A stretch of 64,000 nt of DNA from Comamonadaceae bacterium (GTDB taxonomy: Bacteria; Pseudomonadota; Gammaproteobacteria; Burkholderiales; Burkholderiaceae_C), in NCBI GenBank assembly GCA_027484575.1, contig JAIXSQ010000011.1, positions 1-64,000 of the forward strand. Reading direction: 5' to 3'. The number at the start of each line of letters is the position of its first letter. Position 1 is the first letter of the stretch. A program made the position numbers and the translations under genes. This document shows, piece by piece, positions 55,063-64,000 of this stretch. The notes under the pieces were generated by a model, which saw nothing but the letters and a program-made list of their open reading frames with translations, ran no database searches and was not told the DNA's origin.

Positions 55063-55736
55063 TCGGCCCACATCCGCAGCAGGTTGTGGTACGTGGCCAT
55101 GAGGGCCACGGTCGGGGGCGTGTCGCCCAGGTCGCGGCGCAGCGCCATCAGGGCGTCGTCGAGTTCGAGCAGCAGCCGGCGCTGCTCGTCGCCGCGGACC
55201 ATGCTCTCGACCCACAGGAAGCTGGCCAGCCGCGCGCCGCGCGTGACGGGCAGCACCTCGTGCACGCTCGTGCCGGGGTACAGCACGGCCTGGCCGGCGG
55301 CCAGCTTGATCTCGCGCCGGGTGCCCGGCTCCAGCACCACCAGCTCGCCGCCGTCGTACTCCGCGGGTTCGGCCAGGAAGACGGTGCACGACAGGTCGGT
55401 GCGCACGCGTGCCGTGCCGCCGGCCAGCAGCCGCACGGCGTTGTCGACATGCGGCCCGTACCGGTCGGCGCCGGGCCGGTAGCGGTTGAACTGCGGCGGC
55501 ACGATGCGCTTGGGCAGCGCCGCCGCCAGGAAGCGCGGGTTGCGCTCGAGCGCCCGCGTGACCAGTTCCTGCAGCGCGCGGGCGCTGTCGCAGGTCGCGT
55601 CGAGCTGCTCGTTCTGCTTGGCCTGCGCGGCCTGCTCGCCGGCGGTGGCCCGGCCGTCGACCCAGTGGCCCGCCTCCAGCAGCGCCCGCGCACGTTGCAC
55701 CTCGGTGGCGTCGAGCAGCGGGAAGGTCAGCAGCAT
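55056..55736 (-). CDS. piuC: PKHD-type Fe(II)/2-oxoglutarate hydroxylase (PiuC/YbiX family)
   Basis: A 226-residue dioxygenase. The metal ligands are His and Asp in DRYGPHVDNAVR and the distal His in GTSVHEVLPVTRGAR, where the Arg binds 2-oxoglutarate. SFLWVESMVRGDEQRRLLLELD is typical of PiuC/YbiX. Members sit next to catecholate-siderophore receptors and are iron-repressed, as here; their substrate is not established. It follows the receptor gene by 19 bases. Confidence 0.93.
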   Translation of the reverse strand: MLLTFPLLDATEVQRARALLEAGHWVDGRATAGEQAAQAKQNEQLDATCDSARALQELVTRALERNPRFLAAALPKRIVPPQFNRYRPGADRYGPHVDNAVRLLAGGTARVRTDLSCTVFLAEPAEYDGGELVVLEPGTRREIKLAAGQAVLYPGTSVHEVLPVTRGARLASFLWVESMVRGDEQRRLLLELDDALMALRRDLGDTPPTVALMATYHNLLRMWAET

Positions 55737-55755
55737 GGGCGGTCTCCGGGCAGGG

Positions 55756-58071
55756 TCAGAAGCGGGTGGTGACCCCGACCTGCACCAGCCGGCCGGCGCC
55801 GGGGACGTAGTGTGCACGGTAGAGCGAATCGGCGTACAGCTTGTTGCCCGCGTTGATCACGTTCGCCTTGACCGAGACCTGCTCGCTGAAGCGGTACTCG
55901 GCCATCAGGTCCACCGTGGCGAAGCCGGGCGCCTCCCAGGCGGGGGCGGTCACGTCGGCGGGCGCCTGGCGGCTGCGGAAGTTGATGCCGGCGCCGGCGC
56001 GCACCTCGGGCGTGAACTGGTAGGTGTTCCACACCGTGCCGCTGTGGCGCGGGCTCAGGCCCGGGCGGTCGCCCTCGCGGTTGCCCACCGTGCCCTGCGT
56101 GCAGGCGGCCGGCGCGGGCGGGCAGGGAGCGGCGGCATCGACCCTGGCGATGGGCAGCCACATGTACGAGCCGTAGATCTCCCACTTGGGGGTCAGGCGG
56201 CCGGTGACGTCGACCTCGAAGCCGGCCGCATGGCGCCGGCCCGACAGCAGGTTGCGGGTGGCGGCGGTGTCGATGTCGGTGTTGCGCTCGTTCAGCTTGG
56301 TCGAGTGGAAGACCGCCAGCCGGGTGGTGTAGCGGCGGTCGGCCGAGTCGAGCTTGGCGCCCAGCTCGATGTTGCGGCTCTGCTCGGGCGGCGTGTTCGC
56401 GTTCTGCGCGTTGTACGAGTAGGTGTCGCCCGAGGTGTTGAACGAGGTGCCGTACGACAGGTGGTAGGAGCTCAGCGCATCGGGCTGCCACAGCAGGCCC
56501 AGGCGCTCGCTCAGCTTGGAGATCTTCTGGCCGTAGTTGGTGGTGGCCACCGGCCCCGATGCGCCCGCCGGGATGTTGTACAGGTTGTAGTTGCCGTTCA
56601 TGCTGTCCCAGCGCAGGCCGGTCAGCAGCTTCCAGGTGGGGGCGATCTGCGCCAGGTTCTGTGCGTAGACGCCCCAGGCCTTGGCCGTGAAGTCGCTGCC
56701 GTCGCGCAGCACCCGGGTGGGCTCGGCGATGAAGGCGCCGTCGTCGGGAGTGCCGGCCAGCGTGTTCGGCTTGGCCAGGTTCACGCCGCCTTGGGCGGCG
56801 GTGCGCGCGGCCGCCAGCGTCTTGGTCTCGCGCGCCACGTCGACGCCGGCCAGCAGCTCGTGCCGCATGCCCAGGGCCTGGAATTTCGTGCTGAAGTCGC
56901 TCTGCGCATGCAGCGTGTCGACTTGCTGGATCTTCAGGTTGGTGCCGCGGGTGAAGACGGTGCCCGGCCCGAAGGTGGCCAGGTCGGCCGCCACGCCGCC
57001 CGGCTGCAGGCCGGCCGCCGCGAAGCGGATCGCGCTGGCGCGCAGGTCGCGCTCGAAGCTGCCCTGGCGCACCTGGGTGCGCAGCTCGCTGCCGCCGTCG
57101 AACCGGTGGATGTGCGCGAAGCCCAGCATCTTGGCCAGTCCCGCGTTGTAGTCGCTGGCCATGCCGTAGTAGGCGGTGGGCTTGAGGCTGCCGATCACGC
57201 CGTTGGCCGCGCTGGTGTCGCTGGCCCGCGGGCGGATCCAGGGGATGCCGTAGTTGATGCCGTTGTTGTTGTTCAGGTAGTACGCGTTGACCAGGAACTC
57301 GTCGCGCAGGCCGATGCCCCAGCGGAACGCCGCGGCGACGCCTTCCTTGTCCACGCTGCTGCCGGCGCCGTTGTTGTCGGCACGGGTGCGCATCACGTTC
57401 AGCCGCACGGCGGCGTTCTCGCCGGTGCGCCGGTTGAAGTCGCCCGTCACGCGGCCGTAGCCGTGGTTGCCGGCGATGGCGCTGACCTCGTTCTCGTCGA
57501 TCAGGCGCGGCACCTTGGTCACCTGGTTGACCGCGCCGCCGGTGGAGCCGCGGCCGAACAGCATCGAGGCCGAGCCGCGCAGCAGCTCGACGCGGTCGTT
57601 GTTGAAGGTGTCGCGGTCGTAGAAGGCCGGGTCGCGCATGCCGTCCAGGAAGATGTCGCCCGTCGCGGCCAGGGAGAAGCCGCGCAGGCGGATGTCCTCC
57701 TCGCCGCCCTCGGCGGCCTGGAAGCTGATGCCGCCGGTGTTGCGCAGCACGTCCTTGACGGTGTCGAGGTTGCGGTCGTCGATCAGCTTCTCGGTGACCA
57801 CCGTGATCGACTGCGGGATGTCGCGCAGCTGCTGGTTGCCCTTGCCGATGGTGGTGGTGGTGGCGCGCACCGCGTCCCGGCCTTCGGGCGCTTCGGCCTT
57901 TTCCTTCACCACGACCTGGGGCAGGGCCTTGGCGGCCTCGGGCGCGGGCGCCGTCTGCGCCAACGTGCCGAAGGAGGCGGCCAGCATCATGGCGCCCAGC
58001 GGCAGCAGGGCAGGGGTGGACGGGACGGGGGCGGCGGCAGGGACGCCGGCCAGCAGGCGGGGGGTCGACAC
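55756..58071 (-). CDS. TonB-dependent siderophore receptor (Fiu/catecholate type)
   Basis: A 771-residue outer-membrane receptor. GTG at 58071 has GAGGAG about eight bases before. After the signal segment (LLPLGAMMLAASFGTLAQ) comes the plug: DIPQSITVVTEKLIDDRNLDTVKDVLRNTGGI and LRGFSLAATGDIFLDGMRDPAFYDRDTFNNDRVELLRGSASMLFGRGSTGG. The beta-barrel ends with GRLVQVGVTTRF and a terminal Phe. The pairing with piuC suggests catecholate or degraded-siderophore iron as substrate. A Fur-like site lies 100 bases upstream. Confidence 0.95.
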   Translation of the reverse strand: MSTPRLLAGVPAAAPVPSTPALLPLGAMMLAASFGTLAQTAPAPEAAKALPQVVVKEKAEAPEGRDAVRATTTTIGKGNQQLRDIPQSITVVTEKLIDDRNLDTVKDVLRNTGGISFQAAEGGEEDIRLRGFSLAATGDIFLDGMRDPAFYDRDTFNNDRVELLRGSASMLFGRGSTGGAVNQVTKVPRLIDENEVSAIAGNHGYGRVTGDFNRRTGENAAVRLNVMRTRADNNGAGSSVDKEGVAAAFRWGIGLRDEFLVNAYYLNNNNGINYGIPWIRPRASDTSAANGVIGSLKPTAYYGMASDYNAGLAKMLGFAHIHRFDGGSELRTQVRQGSFERDLRASAIRFAAAGLQPGGVAADLATFGPGTVFTRGTNLKIQQVDTLHAQSDFSTKFQALGMRHELLAGVDVARETKTLAAARTAAQGGVNLAKPNTLAGTPDDGAFIAEPTRVLRDGSDFTAKAWGVYAQNLAQIAPTWKLLTGLRWDSMNGNYNLYNIPAGASGPVATTNYGQKISKLSERLGLLWQPDALSSYHLSYGTSFNTSGDTYSYNAQNANTPPEQSRNIELGAKLDSADRRYTTRLAVFHSTKLNERNTDIDTAATRNLLSGRRHAAGFEVDVTGRLTPKWEIYGSYMWLPIARVDAAAPCPPAPAACTQGTVGNREGDRPGLSPRHSGTVWNTYQFTPEVRAGAGINFRSRQAPADVTAPAWEAPGFATVDLMAEYRFSEQVSVKANVINAGNKLYADSLYRAHYVPGAGRLVQVGVTTRF

Positions 58072-58170
58072 GTCAGGGCTCCTCGCACCCGGTCGGGTGC
58101 ACGTCTGAGGGCTGGCTGGCGGGGCGCTGGCTGGCCGGGTTGTTGAAGAAACTGGGCGGAATTGTATCGC

Positions 58171-58191
58171 AAATGCGAATCCATCTCATTT
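58171..58191. promoter_or_regulatory. Fur-like site shared by siderophore receptor and efeU promoters
   Basis: Positions 58171-58191 form an imperfect palindrome with arms AAATGCGAAT and ATCTCATTT, consistent with a 19-bp Fur box. It lies in a 167-base divergent gap, 100 bases from the receptor start and 48 from the efeU start. Confidence 0.65.
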
Positions 58192-58238
58192 AGACTGTGC
58201 GCTGCGCGACATTGCCGCGACGCCCGCCGAGGACTCCC

Positions 58239-59021
58239 ATGCTCCAGACCCTCCTGATCGCCTTCCGCGAAGGCCTCGAAGCCCTGCTCATCGTTGCCAT
58301 CGCGGCGCTGTACCTGCGCCGCACCGGGCGCGAAGCGCTGGTGGGCGCGATCCGCGCCGGCGTGCTCACCGCGCTCGGGCTGTCGGCCGTGCTGGGTGTC
58401 GTGCTGGCCCGCGTGGGCGCCCTGTCGCCGGCCTGGGAAGGCCTGATGGCCTGGGTGGCGGCCGCCGCGGTGGCCACCTGCACCGTGCACATGCTGCGCA
58501 TGGGCCGGCAGATGAAGCGGCACATCGACCAGCACCTGGAGACGGCCACGGGCCGCGGCGGGCTGGCCGGCTGGTGGGCGGTCTACGCCTTCGCCGTGTT
58601 CATGGTGGGCCGCGAGGGCGTCGAGACCGCGACCATGATCGCCTCGCTGGCCGTCAACGGCGACCTGGCCCACATGGCCTGGGGCGGGGCGATTGGCTTC
58701 GCGCTGGCCGCTTGGATCGCGTGGCTCTGGACCCGCCACGGCCACAGGGTGAACCTCTCGCGCTTCTTCCAGGTCACGGCCGTCTTCATGGCGGTGTTCT
58801 CGGTGCAGCTCGTGGTGTACGGGTTCCACGAGTTCACCGAGGCCGCCCTGGTGCCCGGCATCGACAACGCCTTCTGGCACCAGGCCACCGAGACCCTGGC
58901 GGAGGGCGAGGTCGCCCAGGTGGTCACGGTGCTGATGGTGGCGCTGCCCTCGGTGTGGCTGGTGGGCGCCTTCTGGCGCGACCGGCGCGTGCGCGTGGCG
59001 CCGGTGCAGGGCGGCCGCTGA
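58239..59021 (+). CDS. efeU: FTR1/EfeU-family iron permease
   Basis: A 260-residue, seven-helix iron transporter. Both REXXE iron motifs are there: FREGLEALLIVAIAAL near the start and VGREGVETATMIAS near 140. It would carry ferrous/ferric iron across the inner membrane. EfeO and EfeB partners are not adjacent. ATG at 58239 is preferred. It is divergent from the siderophore receptor with a shared Fur-like site and convergent with bfr. Confidence 0.93.
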   Translation: MLQTLLIAFREGLEALLIVAIAALYLRRTGREALVGAIRAGVLTALGLSAVLGVVLARVGALSPAWEGLMAWVAAAAVATCTVHMLRMGRQMKRHIDQHLETATGRGGLAGWWAVYAFAVFMVGREGVETATMIASLAVNGDLAHMAWGGAIGFALAAWIAWLWTRHGHRVNLSRFFQVTAVFMAVFSVQLVVYGFHEFTEAALVPGIDNAFWHQATETLAEGEVAQVVTVLMVALPSVWLVGAFWRDRRVRVAPVQGGR

Positions 59022-59040
59022 GGCGCGGCCGCCGGCGGCT

Positions 59041-59520
59041 TCAGCTGCCGATCTCGCCCATGGCCGACTGCAGGTAGTTCGGCAGGCCCAGCTTGGCCAG
59101 CAGGTCGAGCTGGGTCTCCAGGAAGTCGATGTGCTCCTCGGTGTCGTCGAGGATGCGCTGCAGGATCTCGCGCGAGACGTAGTCCTGCGCCTGCTCGCAG
59201 GCGGCGATGCCCGCCTTGATCGTGGCCTGCGCGCCGCGCTCCATCGCCAGGTCGGCGTTCAGCACCTCGGGCACGTCCTCGCCGATCATCAGCTTGCCCA
59301 GGTCCTGCAGGTTGGGCAGGCCGTCCAGCATCAGGATGCGCTCCATCAGCTTGTCGGCGTGCTTCATCTCGCCGATGGACTCCTCGTATTCCTTCTTCGC
59401 CAGCCGGTCCAGGCCCCAGTGCTTGAGGATGCGGTAGTGCAGGAAGTACTGGTTGGTGGCGGTGAGCTCGTTCTTCAGCTGCGCCTGCAGGTGCTGGATG
59501 ACGGTGGGGTTGCCTTGCAT
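59041..59520 (-). CDS. bfr: Bacterioferritin
   Basis: A 159-residue ferritin-like iron store with heme. The ferroxidase ligands follow the E. coli numbering exactly: Glu18, Tyr25, Glu51, His54, with heme-ligand Met52 (GEMKHADKLMERIL), then Glu94 and DDTEEHIDFLETQ for Glu127/His130. It stores ferric iron that Bfd can release. It faces efeU tail-to-tail. Confidence 0.97.
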   Translation of the reverse strand: MQGNPTVIQHLQAQLKNELTATNQYFLHYRILKHWGLDRLAKKEYEESIGEMKHADKLMERILMLDGLPNLQDLGKLMIGEDVPEVLNADLAMERGAQATIKAGIAACEQAQDYVSREILQRILDDTEEHIDFLETQLDLLAKLGLPNYLQSAMGEIGS

Positions 59521-59562
59521 GGGCGGGCTCCGGTGGGGAAGGGTGCGGCGGCGATTGTGGAC

Positions 59563-59604
59563 GAAAACAGGCCCGCGGCAGGACGGGTGTCGCTGCCGCG
59601 GGCC
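59563..59604 (-). terminator. Terminator of ahpF
   Basis: A 12-bp perfect stem (GGCCCGCGGCAG / CTGCCGCGGGCC, 11-base loop) is followed on the minus strand by TGTTTTCG, 30 bases after the ahpF stop and upstream of bfr. Confidence 0.7.
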
Positions 59605-59633
59605 GGGGCCCGTCCAGGGCCGATCAGGGGCGA

Positions 59634-61202
59634 TCAGGCCGGCGCCGAGCTGCGGATCAGGTGGTCGAACGCGCCGAGCGCGGCCTTCGCCCCCTCGCCG
59701 GCGGCGATGATGATCTGCTTGTACGGCACGGTGGTCGCATCGCCCGCGGCGAACACGCCCGGCACCGAGGTCTGGCCCTTGGCGTCGACGATGATCTCGC
59801 CGTGCCGGGACAGCTCCAGCGCGCCCTTGAGCCACTCGGTGTTGGGCACCAGGCCGATCTGCACGAACACGCCTTCCAGTTCCACGTGCCGGCTCTCGCC
59901 GGAGACGCGGTCCTTGTAGCTCAGGCCGTTGACCTTCTGGCCGTCGCCGGTCACCTCGGTGGTCTGCGCGTTCATCAGCACCGTGACGTTAGGCAGGCTG
60001 TGCAGCTTGCGCTGCAGCACCGCGTCGGCACGCAGCTGGTCCGCGAACTCCAGCAGGGTGACGTGGCCGACGATGCCGGCCAGGTCGATCGCGGCCTCGA
60101 CGCCCGAGTTGCCGCCGCCGATGACCGCCACGCGCTTGCCCTTGAACAGCGGGCCGTCGCAGTGCGGGCAGTAGGCCACGCCCTTGTTCTTGTACTGCTG
60201 CTCGCCGGGCACGCCCAGCGGCCGCCAGCGGGCGCCGGTGGACAGGATCACGCTGCGGGCCTTGAGCGAGGCGCCGTTGTCCAGCTCGATCTCGATCAGG
60301 TCCGCGCCGGGCTTGAGGGCCTTGGCGCGCTGCAGGTTCATGATGTCCACGTCGTAGTGGCGCACGTGCTCCTCCAGCGCCAGGGCGAACTTCGGGCCCT
60401 CGGTCTCCTTGATCGAGACGAAGTTCTCGATGCCCAGCGTGTCCAGCACCTGGCCGCCGAAGCGCTCGGACGCGATGCCGGTGCGGATGCCCTTGCGCGC
60501 GGCGTACACCGCGGCGGCCGCGCCGGCCGGCCCGCCGCCGACGATCAGCACGTCGAACGGGTCCTTGGCGGCGATCTTCCTGGCCTCGCGCTCGGTGCCG
60601 TTGGCATCGACCTTGGCGAGGATCTCCTCCAGCGACATGCGGCCGCTGCCGAACATCGTGCCGTTCAGGAAGATCGTGGGCACGCCCATGATCTGGCGCT
60701 CCTCGATCTCCTGCTGGAACAGGCTGCCCTCGACCATCGTGGCCTTGATGCGCGGGTTCTGCACCGCCATCAGGTTCAGCGCCTGCACGACGTCGGGGCA
60801 GTTGTGGCAGGTCAGCGAGACGTAGACCTCGAAGTCCAGGTCCTGGTCCAGCGCGCGGATCTGCTCGAGCACGTCCTGCTCGACCTTGGGCGGGTAGCCG
60901 CCCACCTGCAGCAGCGCCAGCACCAGCGAGGTGAACTCGTGGCCCATGGGCAGGCCGGCGAAACGCGGCCCGTTGGTGCGGCCGGGGGCATTGATGGCGA
61001 AGGAGGGCACGCGGTTGGGCCCGCCGGGCTGCCCTTGCGTCTCGCTCAAGCGGATCAGCGGCGACGCCTCGGCGATGTCCTGCAGCAGCGCGCGCATGTC
61101 CCTGGAGGCTTCGCCGTCGTCGAGGACGGCGCTGACTTCCACCGGCTGCGAGATGCGCTGCAGGTAGGCGGCAAGCTGGGCTTTGAGGCTGGCGTCGAGC
61201 AT
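59634..61202 (-). CDS. ahpF: Alkyl hydroperoxide reductase subunit F
   Basis: A 522-residue flavoprotein disulfide reductase that recharges AhpC. The N-terminal tandem thioredoxin folds carry CHNC ([15 protein letters not shown]). The FAD domain starts [22 protein letters not shown]. The redox pair CPHC lies in [16 protein letters not shown]. The NADH site [18 protein letters not shown] and FAD end [15 protein letters not shown] follow. It is 100 bases behind ahpC with a hairpin between. Confidence 0.97.
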   Translation of the reverse strand: MLDASLKAQLAAYLQRISQPVEVSAVLDDGEASRDMRALLQDIAEASPLIRLSETQGQPGGPNRVPSFAINAPGRTNGPRFAGLPMGHEFTSLVLALLQVGGYPPKVEQDVLEQIRALDQDLDFEVYVSLTCHNCPDVVQALNLMAVQNPRIKATMVEGSLFQQEIEERQIMGVPTIFLNGTMFGSGRMSLEEILAKVDANGTEREARKIAAKDPFDVLIVGGGPAGAAAAVYAARKGIRTGIASERFGGQVLDTLGIENFVSIKETEGPKFALALEEHVRHYDVDIMNLQRAKALKPGADLIEIELDNGASLKARSVILSTGARWRPLGVPGEQQYKNKGVAYCPHCDGPLFKGKRVAVIGGGNSGVEAAIDLAGIVGHVTLLEFADQLRADAVLQRKLHSLPNVTVLMNAQTTEVTGDGQKVNGLSYKDRVSGESRHVELEGVFVQIGLVPNTEWLKGALELSRHGEIIVDAKGQTSVPGVFAAGDATTVPYKQIIIAAGEGAKAALGAFDHLIRSSAPA

Positions 61203-61232
61203 GGTTCGGTCCTGAGGCTGAGGTTGGGGAGA

Positions 61233-61274
61233 AAACGGCGAGGCCCGGGCGCGCAGGGCGCACCCGGGCCTCGC
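61233..61274 (-). terminator. Intercistronic hairpin between ahpC and ahpF
   Basis: The stem GCGAGGCCCGGG (61238-61249) / CCCGGGCCTCGC (61263-61274) is followed on the minus strand by CGTTTTCTCC. It may end part of the ahpC transcripts, giving more AhpC than AhpF. Confidence 0.6.
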
Positions 61275-61302
61275 GTGTGGCTGTCTGTCCGTGGTCCGGG
61301 GC

Positions 61303-61866
61303 TTAGATCTTGCCGACCAGGTCCAGCGACGGGGCGATCGTCTTGGCGCCCTCGTTCCACTTGGCGGGGCAGACTTCACCGGGGTGGGCGGCCGTGTACT
61401 GGGCGGCCTTGAGCTTGCGCAGCGTCTCCTTGACGTCGCGGGCGATCTCGTTGGAGTGGATCTCGACCGTCTTGATCGTGCCCTGCGGGTTCACGATGAA
61501 GGTGCCGCGCAGCGCCAGGCCTTCCTCGGGGATGTGCACGCCGAAGGCGTTGGTCAGGGTGTGGGTCGGGTCGCCGACCAGGGGGAAACGGGCCTTGCCG
61601 ACGGCCGGCGAGGTCTCGTGCCACACCTTGTGCGAGAAGTGCGTGTCGGTGGTCACGATGTAGACCTCGGCACCCAGCTTCTGGAACTCGGCGTAGTTGT
61701 CGGCGGCGTCCTCGACTTCGGTCGGGCAGTTGAAGGTGAACGCGGCGGGCATGAAGATCAGGACCGACCACTTGCCCTTGAGCGTCTCGTCGGTCACGGG
61801 CACGAACTTGCCGTTGTGGAAGGCTTCGGTCTTGAACGGCTGGACTTGCGTATTGATCAGCGACAT
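61303..61866 (-). CDS. ahpC: Alkyl hydroperoxide reductase subunit C (peroxiredoxin)
   Basis: A 187-residue typical 2-Cys peroxiredoxin that destroys H2O2 and organic peroxides. The peroxidatic Cys lies in [16 protein letters not shown] and the resolving Cys in [31 protein letters not shown] and the C-terminal extension match the AhpC group. An OxyR-spaced site stands about 70 bases upstream. Confidence 0.97.
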   Translation of the reverse strand: MSLINTQVQPFKTEAFHNGKFVPVTDETLKGKWSVLIFMPAAFTFNCPTEVEDAADNYAEFQKLGAEVYIVTTDTHFSHKVWHETSPAVGKARFPLVGDPTHTLTNAFGVHIPEEGLALRGTFIVNPQGTIKTVEIHSNEIARDVKETLRKLKAAQYTAAHPGEVCPAKWNEGAKTIAPSLDLVGKI

Positions 61867-61935
61867 GGTTGTTTCCTGAGTTGTGGAGTGGTTGGGAACA
61901 GGCGAGAGATTAGGGCGTCCGGGCTGATGCGGCCA

Positions 61936-61972
61936 ATTGATTGACACAACCCTTTGCATTGGTTTCCCCTAT
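61936..61972. promoter_or_regulatory. OxyR-like binding site upstream of ahpC
   Basis: Four tetrads recur every 11 bases: ATTG (61936-61939), CAAC (61947-61950), ATTG (61958-61961) and CTAT (61969-61972). This equals the OxyR consensus ATAG-N7-CTAT-N7-ATAG-N7-CTAT in spacing, with 12 of 16 bases conserved. A TAATCT -10-like element follows on the minus strand (61907-61912). Confidence 0.6.
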
Positions 61973-61998
61973 TTTGCCCGGGGCTGGGCCAGAGCGCT

Positions 61999-62820
61999 TC
62001 AGTACTCCAGCCGCTCGGGCCGGATCTCCTGCAGGATGGTCGTGGCGATCTCCTCGATCGACTTGGTCGTGGTCGACAGCCAGCGGATGCCGGCGCGCCG
62101 CATCATGGCCTCGGCCTGTGACACCTCGCCGCGGCAGTTGTCCAGCGAGGCGTAGCGCGAGCCGGGCCGGCGCTCGTGCCTGATCTCGGCCAGCCGCTCG
62201 GGCTGGATGGTCAGGCCGAACAGCTTCTTGCGGTGGGGCACCAGCGCCTGGGGCAGCTGCTGGCGGTCGAAGTCCTCGGGGATCAGCGGGTAGTTGGCCG
62301 CCTTCAGGCCGTGCTGCATGGCCAGGTACAGCGAGGTGGGGGTCTTGCCGCTGCGGCTGACGCCCACCAGGATCACGTCGGCCTGCTCCAGGTCGCGGTT
62401 GCTCTGGCCGTCGTCGTGGGCCAGGCTGTAGTTGATCGCCTCGATCCGGTCGTGGTACTCCTTGCTCTTGGAGATGTCCGAGAAGCGGCCCACCCGGTGG
62501 TTCGACTTCATGCCCAGCTCGATCTCCAGCGGGCGCACGAAGGTGCCGAACATGTCCATGAGCATCGCCTTGCAGCCCTGCTCGATGACCTGCAGGATCT
62601 CGATGTTCACCAGCGTGGTGAACACGATGGGCTTGCGGCCCTCCACCTCGGCCACGTGGTTGACCTGCCGCACCACCTGGTGCGCCTTGTCGACGGTGTC
62701 CACGAAGGGCAGCCGCACGTGGCGGGGCTTGAACTCGAACTGCGCCAGGATGGCGTTGCCGAAGGTCTCGGCGGTGATGCCGGTGCCGTCGGAGATGAAG
62801 AACACGGTGCGCGTATGCAT
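61999..62820 (-). CDS. ppsR: PEP synthase regulatory protein (PSRP, bifunctional kinase/pyrophosphorylase)
   Basis: A 273-residue DUF299 protein that inactivates PEP synthase by ADP-dependent phosphorylation and restores it by Pi-dependent removal. [24 protein letters not shown] opens it, and the P-loop [15 protein letters not shown] lies near 150. It is divergent from its target gene ppsA. Confidence 0.95.
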   Translation of the reverse strand: MHTRTVFFISDGTGITAETFGNAILAQFEFKPRHVRLPFVDTVDKAHQVVRQVNHVAEVEGRKPIVFTTLVNIEILQVIEQGCKAMLMDMFGTFVRPLEIELGMKSNHRVGRFSDISKSKEYHDRIEAINYSLAHDDGQSNRDLEQADVILVGVSRSGKTPTSLYLAMQHGLKAANYPLIPEDFDRQQLPQALVPHRKKLFGLTIQPERLAEIRHERRPGSRYASLDNCRGEVSQAEAMMRRAGIRWLSTTTKSIEEIATTILQEIRPERLEY

Positions 62821-62876
62821 GGGCACGGCCGGGGACCCTTCAGAGTGCTGCAAGGCCGCCGCCGGCCCCGCTTGCC

Positions 62877-62882
62877 TACAAT
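62877..62882 (+). promoter_or_regulatory. -10 element of ppsA
   Basis: TACAAT lies 130 bases before the ppsA start in the 192-base divergent gap. The -35 region is weak. Confidence 0.35.
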
Positions 62883-63012
62883 GGCCGGCGATTATCCCGC
62901 TGCCCGTCCCCATGCTGTCCGGCCCAGAGCTAGAACACCAAAGCCGCACCCGCGGGACGTGCCGCCCGCGCCGCTGGAGCGCAGACCGGTTTCACAACTC
63001 TGGAGCTTTCCC

Positions 63013-64000
63013 ATGTCTGCCCTGTACAGCGCGACCGCCCTGGTCGTCCCGTTCGAGAACCTGAGGATGACCGACGTCGAGGTGGTCGGCGGCAAGAACG
63101 CCAGCCTCGGCGAGATGATCTCCCAGCTGCCCCAGGGCGTGCGCGTGCCCACCGGCTTCGCCACCACGGCGCACGCCTTCCGCCAGTTCCTCGCCCACGA
63201 CGGGCTGGCCGATCGCATCAACGCGAAGCTCGCTGCCCTGGACACCGAGGACGTGCGGGCGCTGGCCGCCGCCGGCGCCGAGATCCGCGGCTGGGTCGAG
63301 TCGCAGCCGTTCCCGGCCGACCTCGAAGAGGCGATCCGCACCGCCTTCGCCACCCTGCAGGCCGGCAACGCCCAAGCCAGCTTCGCGGTGCGCTCGTCGG
63401 CCACCGCCGAGGACCTGCCCGACGCCTCCTTCGCCGGCCAGCAGGAGACCTTCCTCAACGTGGTGGGCATCGACGAGGTGCTGCACAAGATGAAGGAGGT
63501 GTTCGCCTCCCTCTACAACGACCGCGCCATCAGCTACCGCGTGCACAAGGGCTTCGCCCACCACGAGGTGGCGCTGTCGGCCGGCGTGCAGCGCATGGTG
63601 CGCAGCGACCTGGGCGCCGCCGGCGTCATGTTCACCATCGACACCGAATCGGGCTTCGCCGACGTGGTGTTCATCACCTCCAGCTACGGCCTGGGCGAGA
63701 CGGTGGTGCAGGGCGCGGTCAACCCCGACGAGTTCTACGTCCACAAGCCCATGCTGGAGGCCGGCAACAAGGCCGTGATCCGCCGCAACCTGGGCTCCAA
63801 GCTGCTGCAGATGGTGTTCAGCACCGAGGCGGAGAAGCGCTCGGGCGGCAAGCTGGTCAAGACCATCGACGTGCCGCTGGAGCAGCGCAACCGCTATTCG
63901 CTGACCGACGCCGAGGTGCAGGAGCTGGCTCGCTACGCGCTGGTCATCGAGCGCCACTACGGCCGAGCGATGGACATCGAGTGGGGCAAGGACGGCATCG
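63013..64000 (+). CDS. ppsA: Phosphoenolpyruvate synthase, N-terminal part (cut by window end)
   Basis: The first 329 residues of PEP synthase, which makes PEP from pyruvate and ATP in gluconeogenesis. [58 protein letters not shown] and [11 protein letters not shown] belong to the N-terminal ATP-grasp domain. The phospho-His and PEP domains lie beyond base 64000. GGAG precedes ATG by six bases. Confidence 0.97.
   Translation, partial: MSALYSATALVVPFENLRMTDVEVVGGKNASLGEMISQLPQGVRVPTGFATTAHAFRQFLAHDGLADRINAKLAALDTEDVRALAAAGAEIRGWVESQPFPADLEEAIRTAFATLQAGNAQASFAVRSSATAEDLPDASFAGQQETFLNVVGIDEVLHKMKEVFASLYNDRAISYRVHKGFAHHEVALSAGVQRMVRSDLGAAGVMFTIDTESGFADVVFITSSYGLGETVVQGAVNPDEFYVHKPMLEAGNKAVIRRNLGSKLLQMVFSTEAEKRSGGKLVKTIDVPLEQRNRYSLTDAEVQELARYALVIERHYGRAMDIEWGKDGI

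Overview
The window is 64 kb of ordinary, gene-dense, very GC-rich bacterial chromosome. It most likely comes from a member of the Burkholderiales (Comamonadaceae or Rubrivivax/Caldimonas-like). The grounds are an EF-P with arginine at position 32 together with the rhamnosyltransferase EarP, a PHA phasin, the surE-pcm-nlpD-rpoS string, dnaG next to rpoD, an N-terminally extended Lys/Ala-rich RpoD, and betaproteobacterial-style Fur and OxyR sites. I saw no insertion sequence, prophage, CRISPR array or rRNA operon. Two tRNA genes (Val-TAC, His-GTG) are present. No gene-free gap exceeds about 290 bases. Long open frames antisense to real genes are a by-product of the GC content and are left out.

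Layout. 0-4.1 kb: rpoD (cut by the window start) and dnaG on the minus strand. 4.2-10.7 kb: acyl-CoA synthetase, gamma-glutamyltransferase lipoprotein, a short-chain dehydrogenase behind a perfect 16-bp palindrome, an orphan ferric-iron binding protein and a divergent patatin-like lipoprotein sharing a Fur-box-like site. 10.8-19.8 kb: phasin; a coupled deacetylase-thioesterase-nitroreductase run; ion antiporter; 2-hydroxyacid dehydrogenase; RmuC; MFS carrier; LOG-family protein. 19.8-24.6 kb: efp and earP, separated by a coupled EptA/PAP2 envelope pair on the opposite strand. 24.6-31.7 kb: uvrC, a lipoprotein with a TonB-like C-terminus, pgsA, an EamA carrier, and a LysR regulator divergent from a fluoroacetate-dehalogenase-type hydrolase coupled to tartrate/D-malate dehydrogenase.

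32.0-36.0 kb: HU with a structured leader, tRNA-Val, ppiD, tRNA-His and an MHS-family symporter. 36.1-42.9 kb: quinol oxidase cyoABCD, then SURF1 and a RegB/RegA-type redox two-component system, packed like one operon but without cyoE. 42.9-51.5 kb: quinone oxidoreductase, surE-pcm-nlpD-rpoS, a DEDD exonuclease, VOC protein, rlmD, a BI-1 membrane protein and a GlcG-like protein.

51.5-62 kb is an iron and peroxide block. It holds bfd-(tiny membrane ORF)-tonB-exbB-exbD-hemP behind a Fur-like site; a TonB-dependent siderophore receptor with PiuC-type hydroxylase and a flavin alpha-hydroxyacid oxidase; a divergent EfeU/FTR1 permease behind a second Fur-like site; bacterioferritin; and ahpC/ahpF behind an OxyR-spaced site. 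Together these cover uptake, energisation, storage, release and peroxide defence. 62-64 kb: the PEP synthase regulator (PSRP) divergent from ppsA, which runs off the window.

The best leads are the complete dehalogenase active-site signature beside a tartrate/D-malate dehydrogenase, SURF1 in a quinol-oxidase operon with RegBA, the split earP/efp locus, and the two Fur-linked iron clusters. All identities come from reading the translated sequence; no database search was run.
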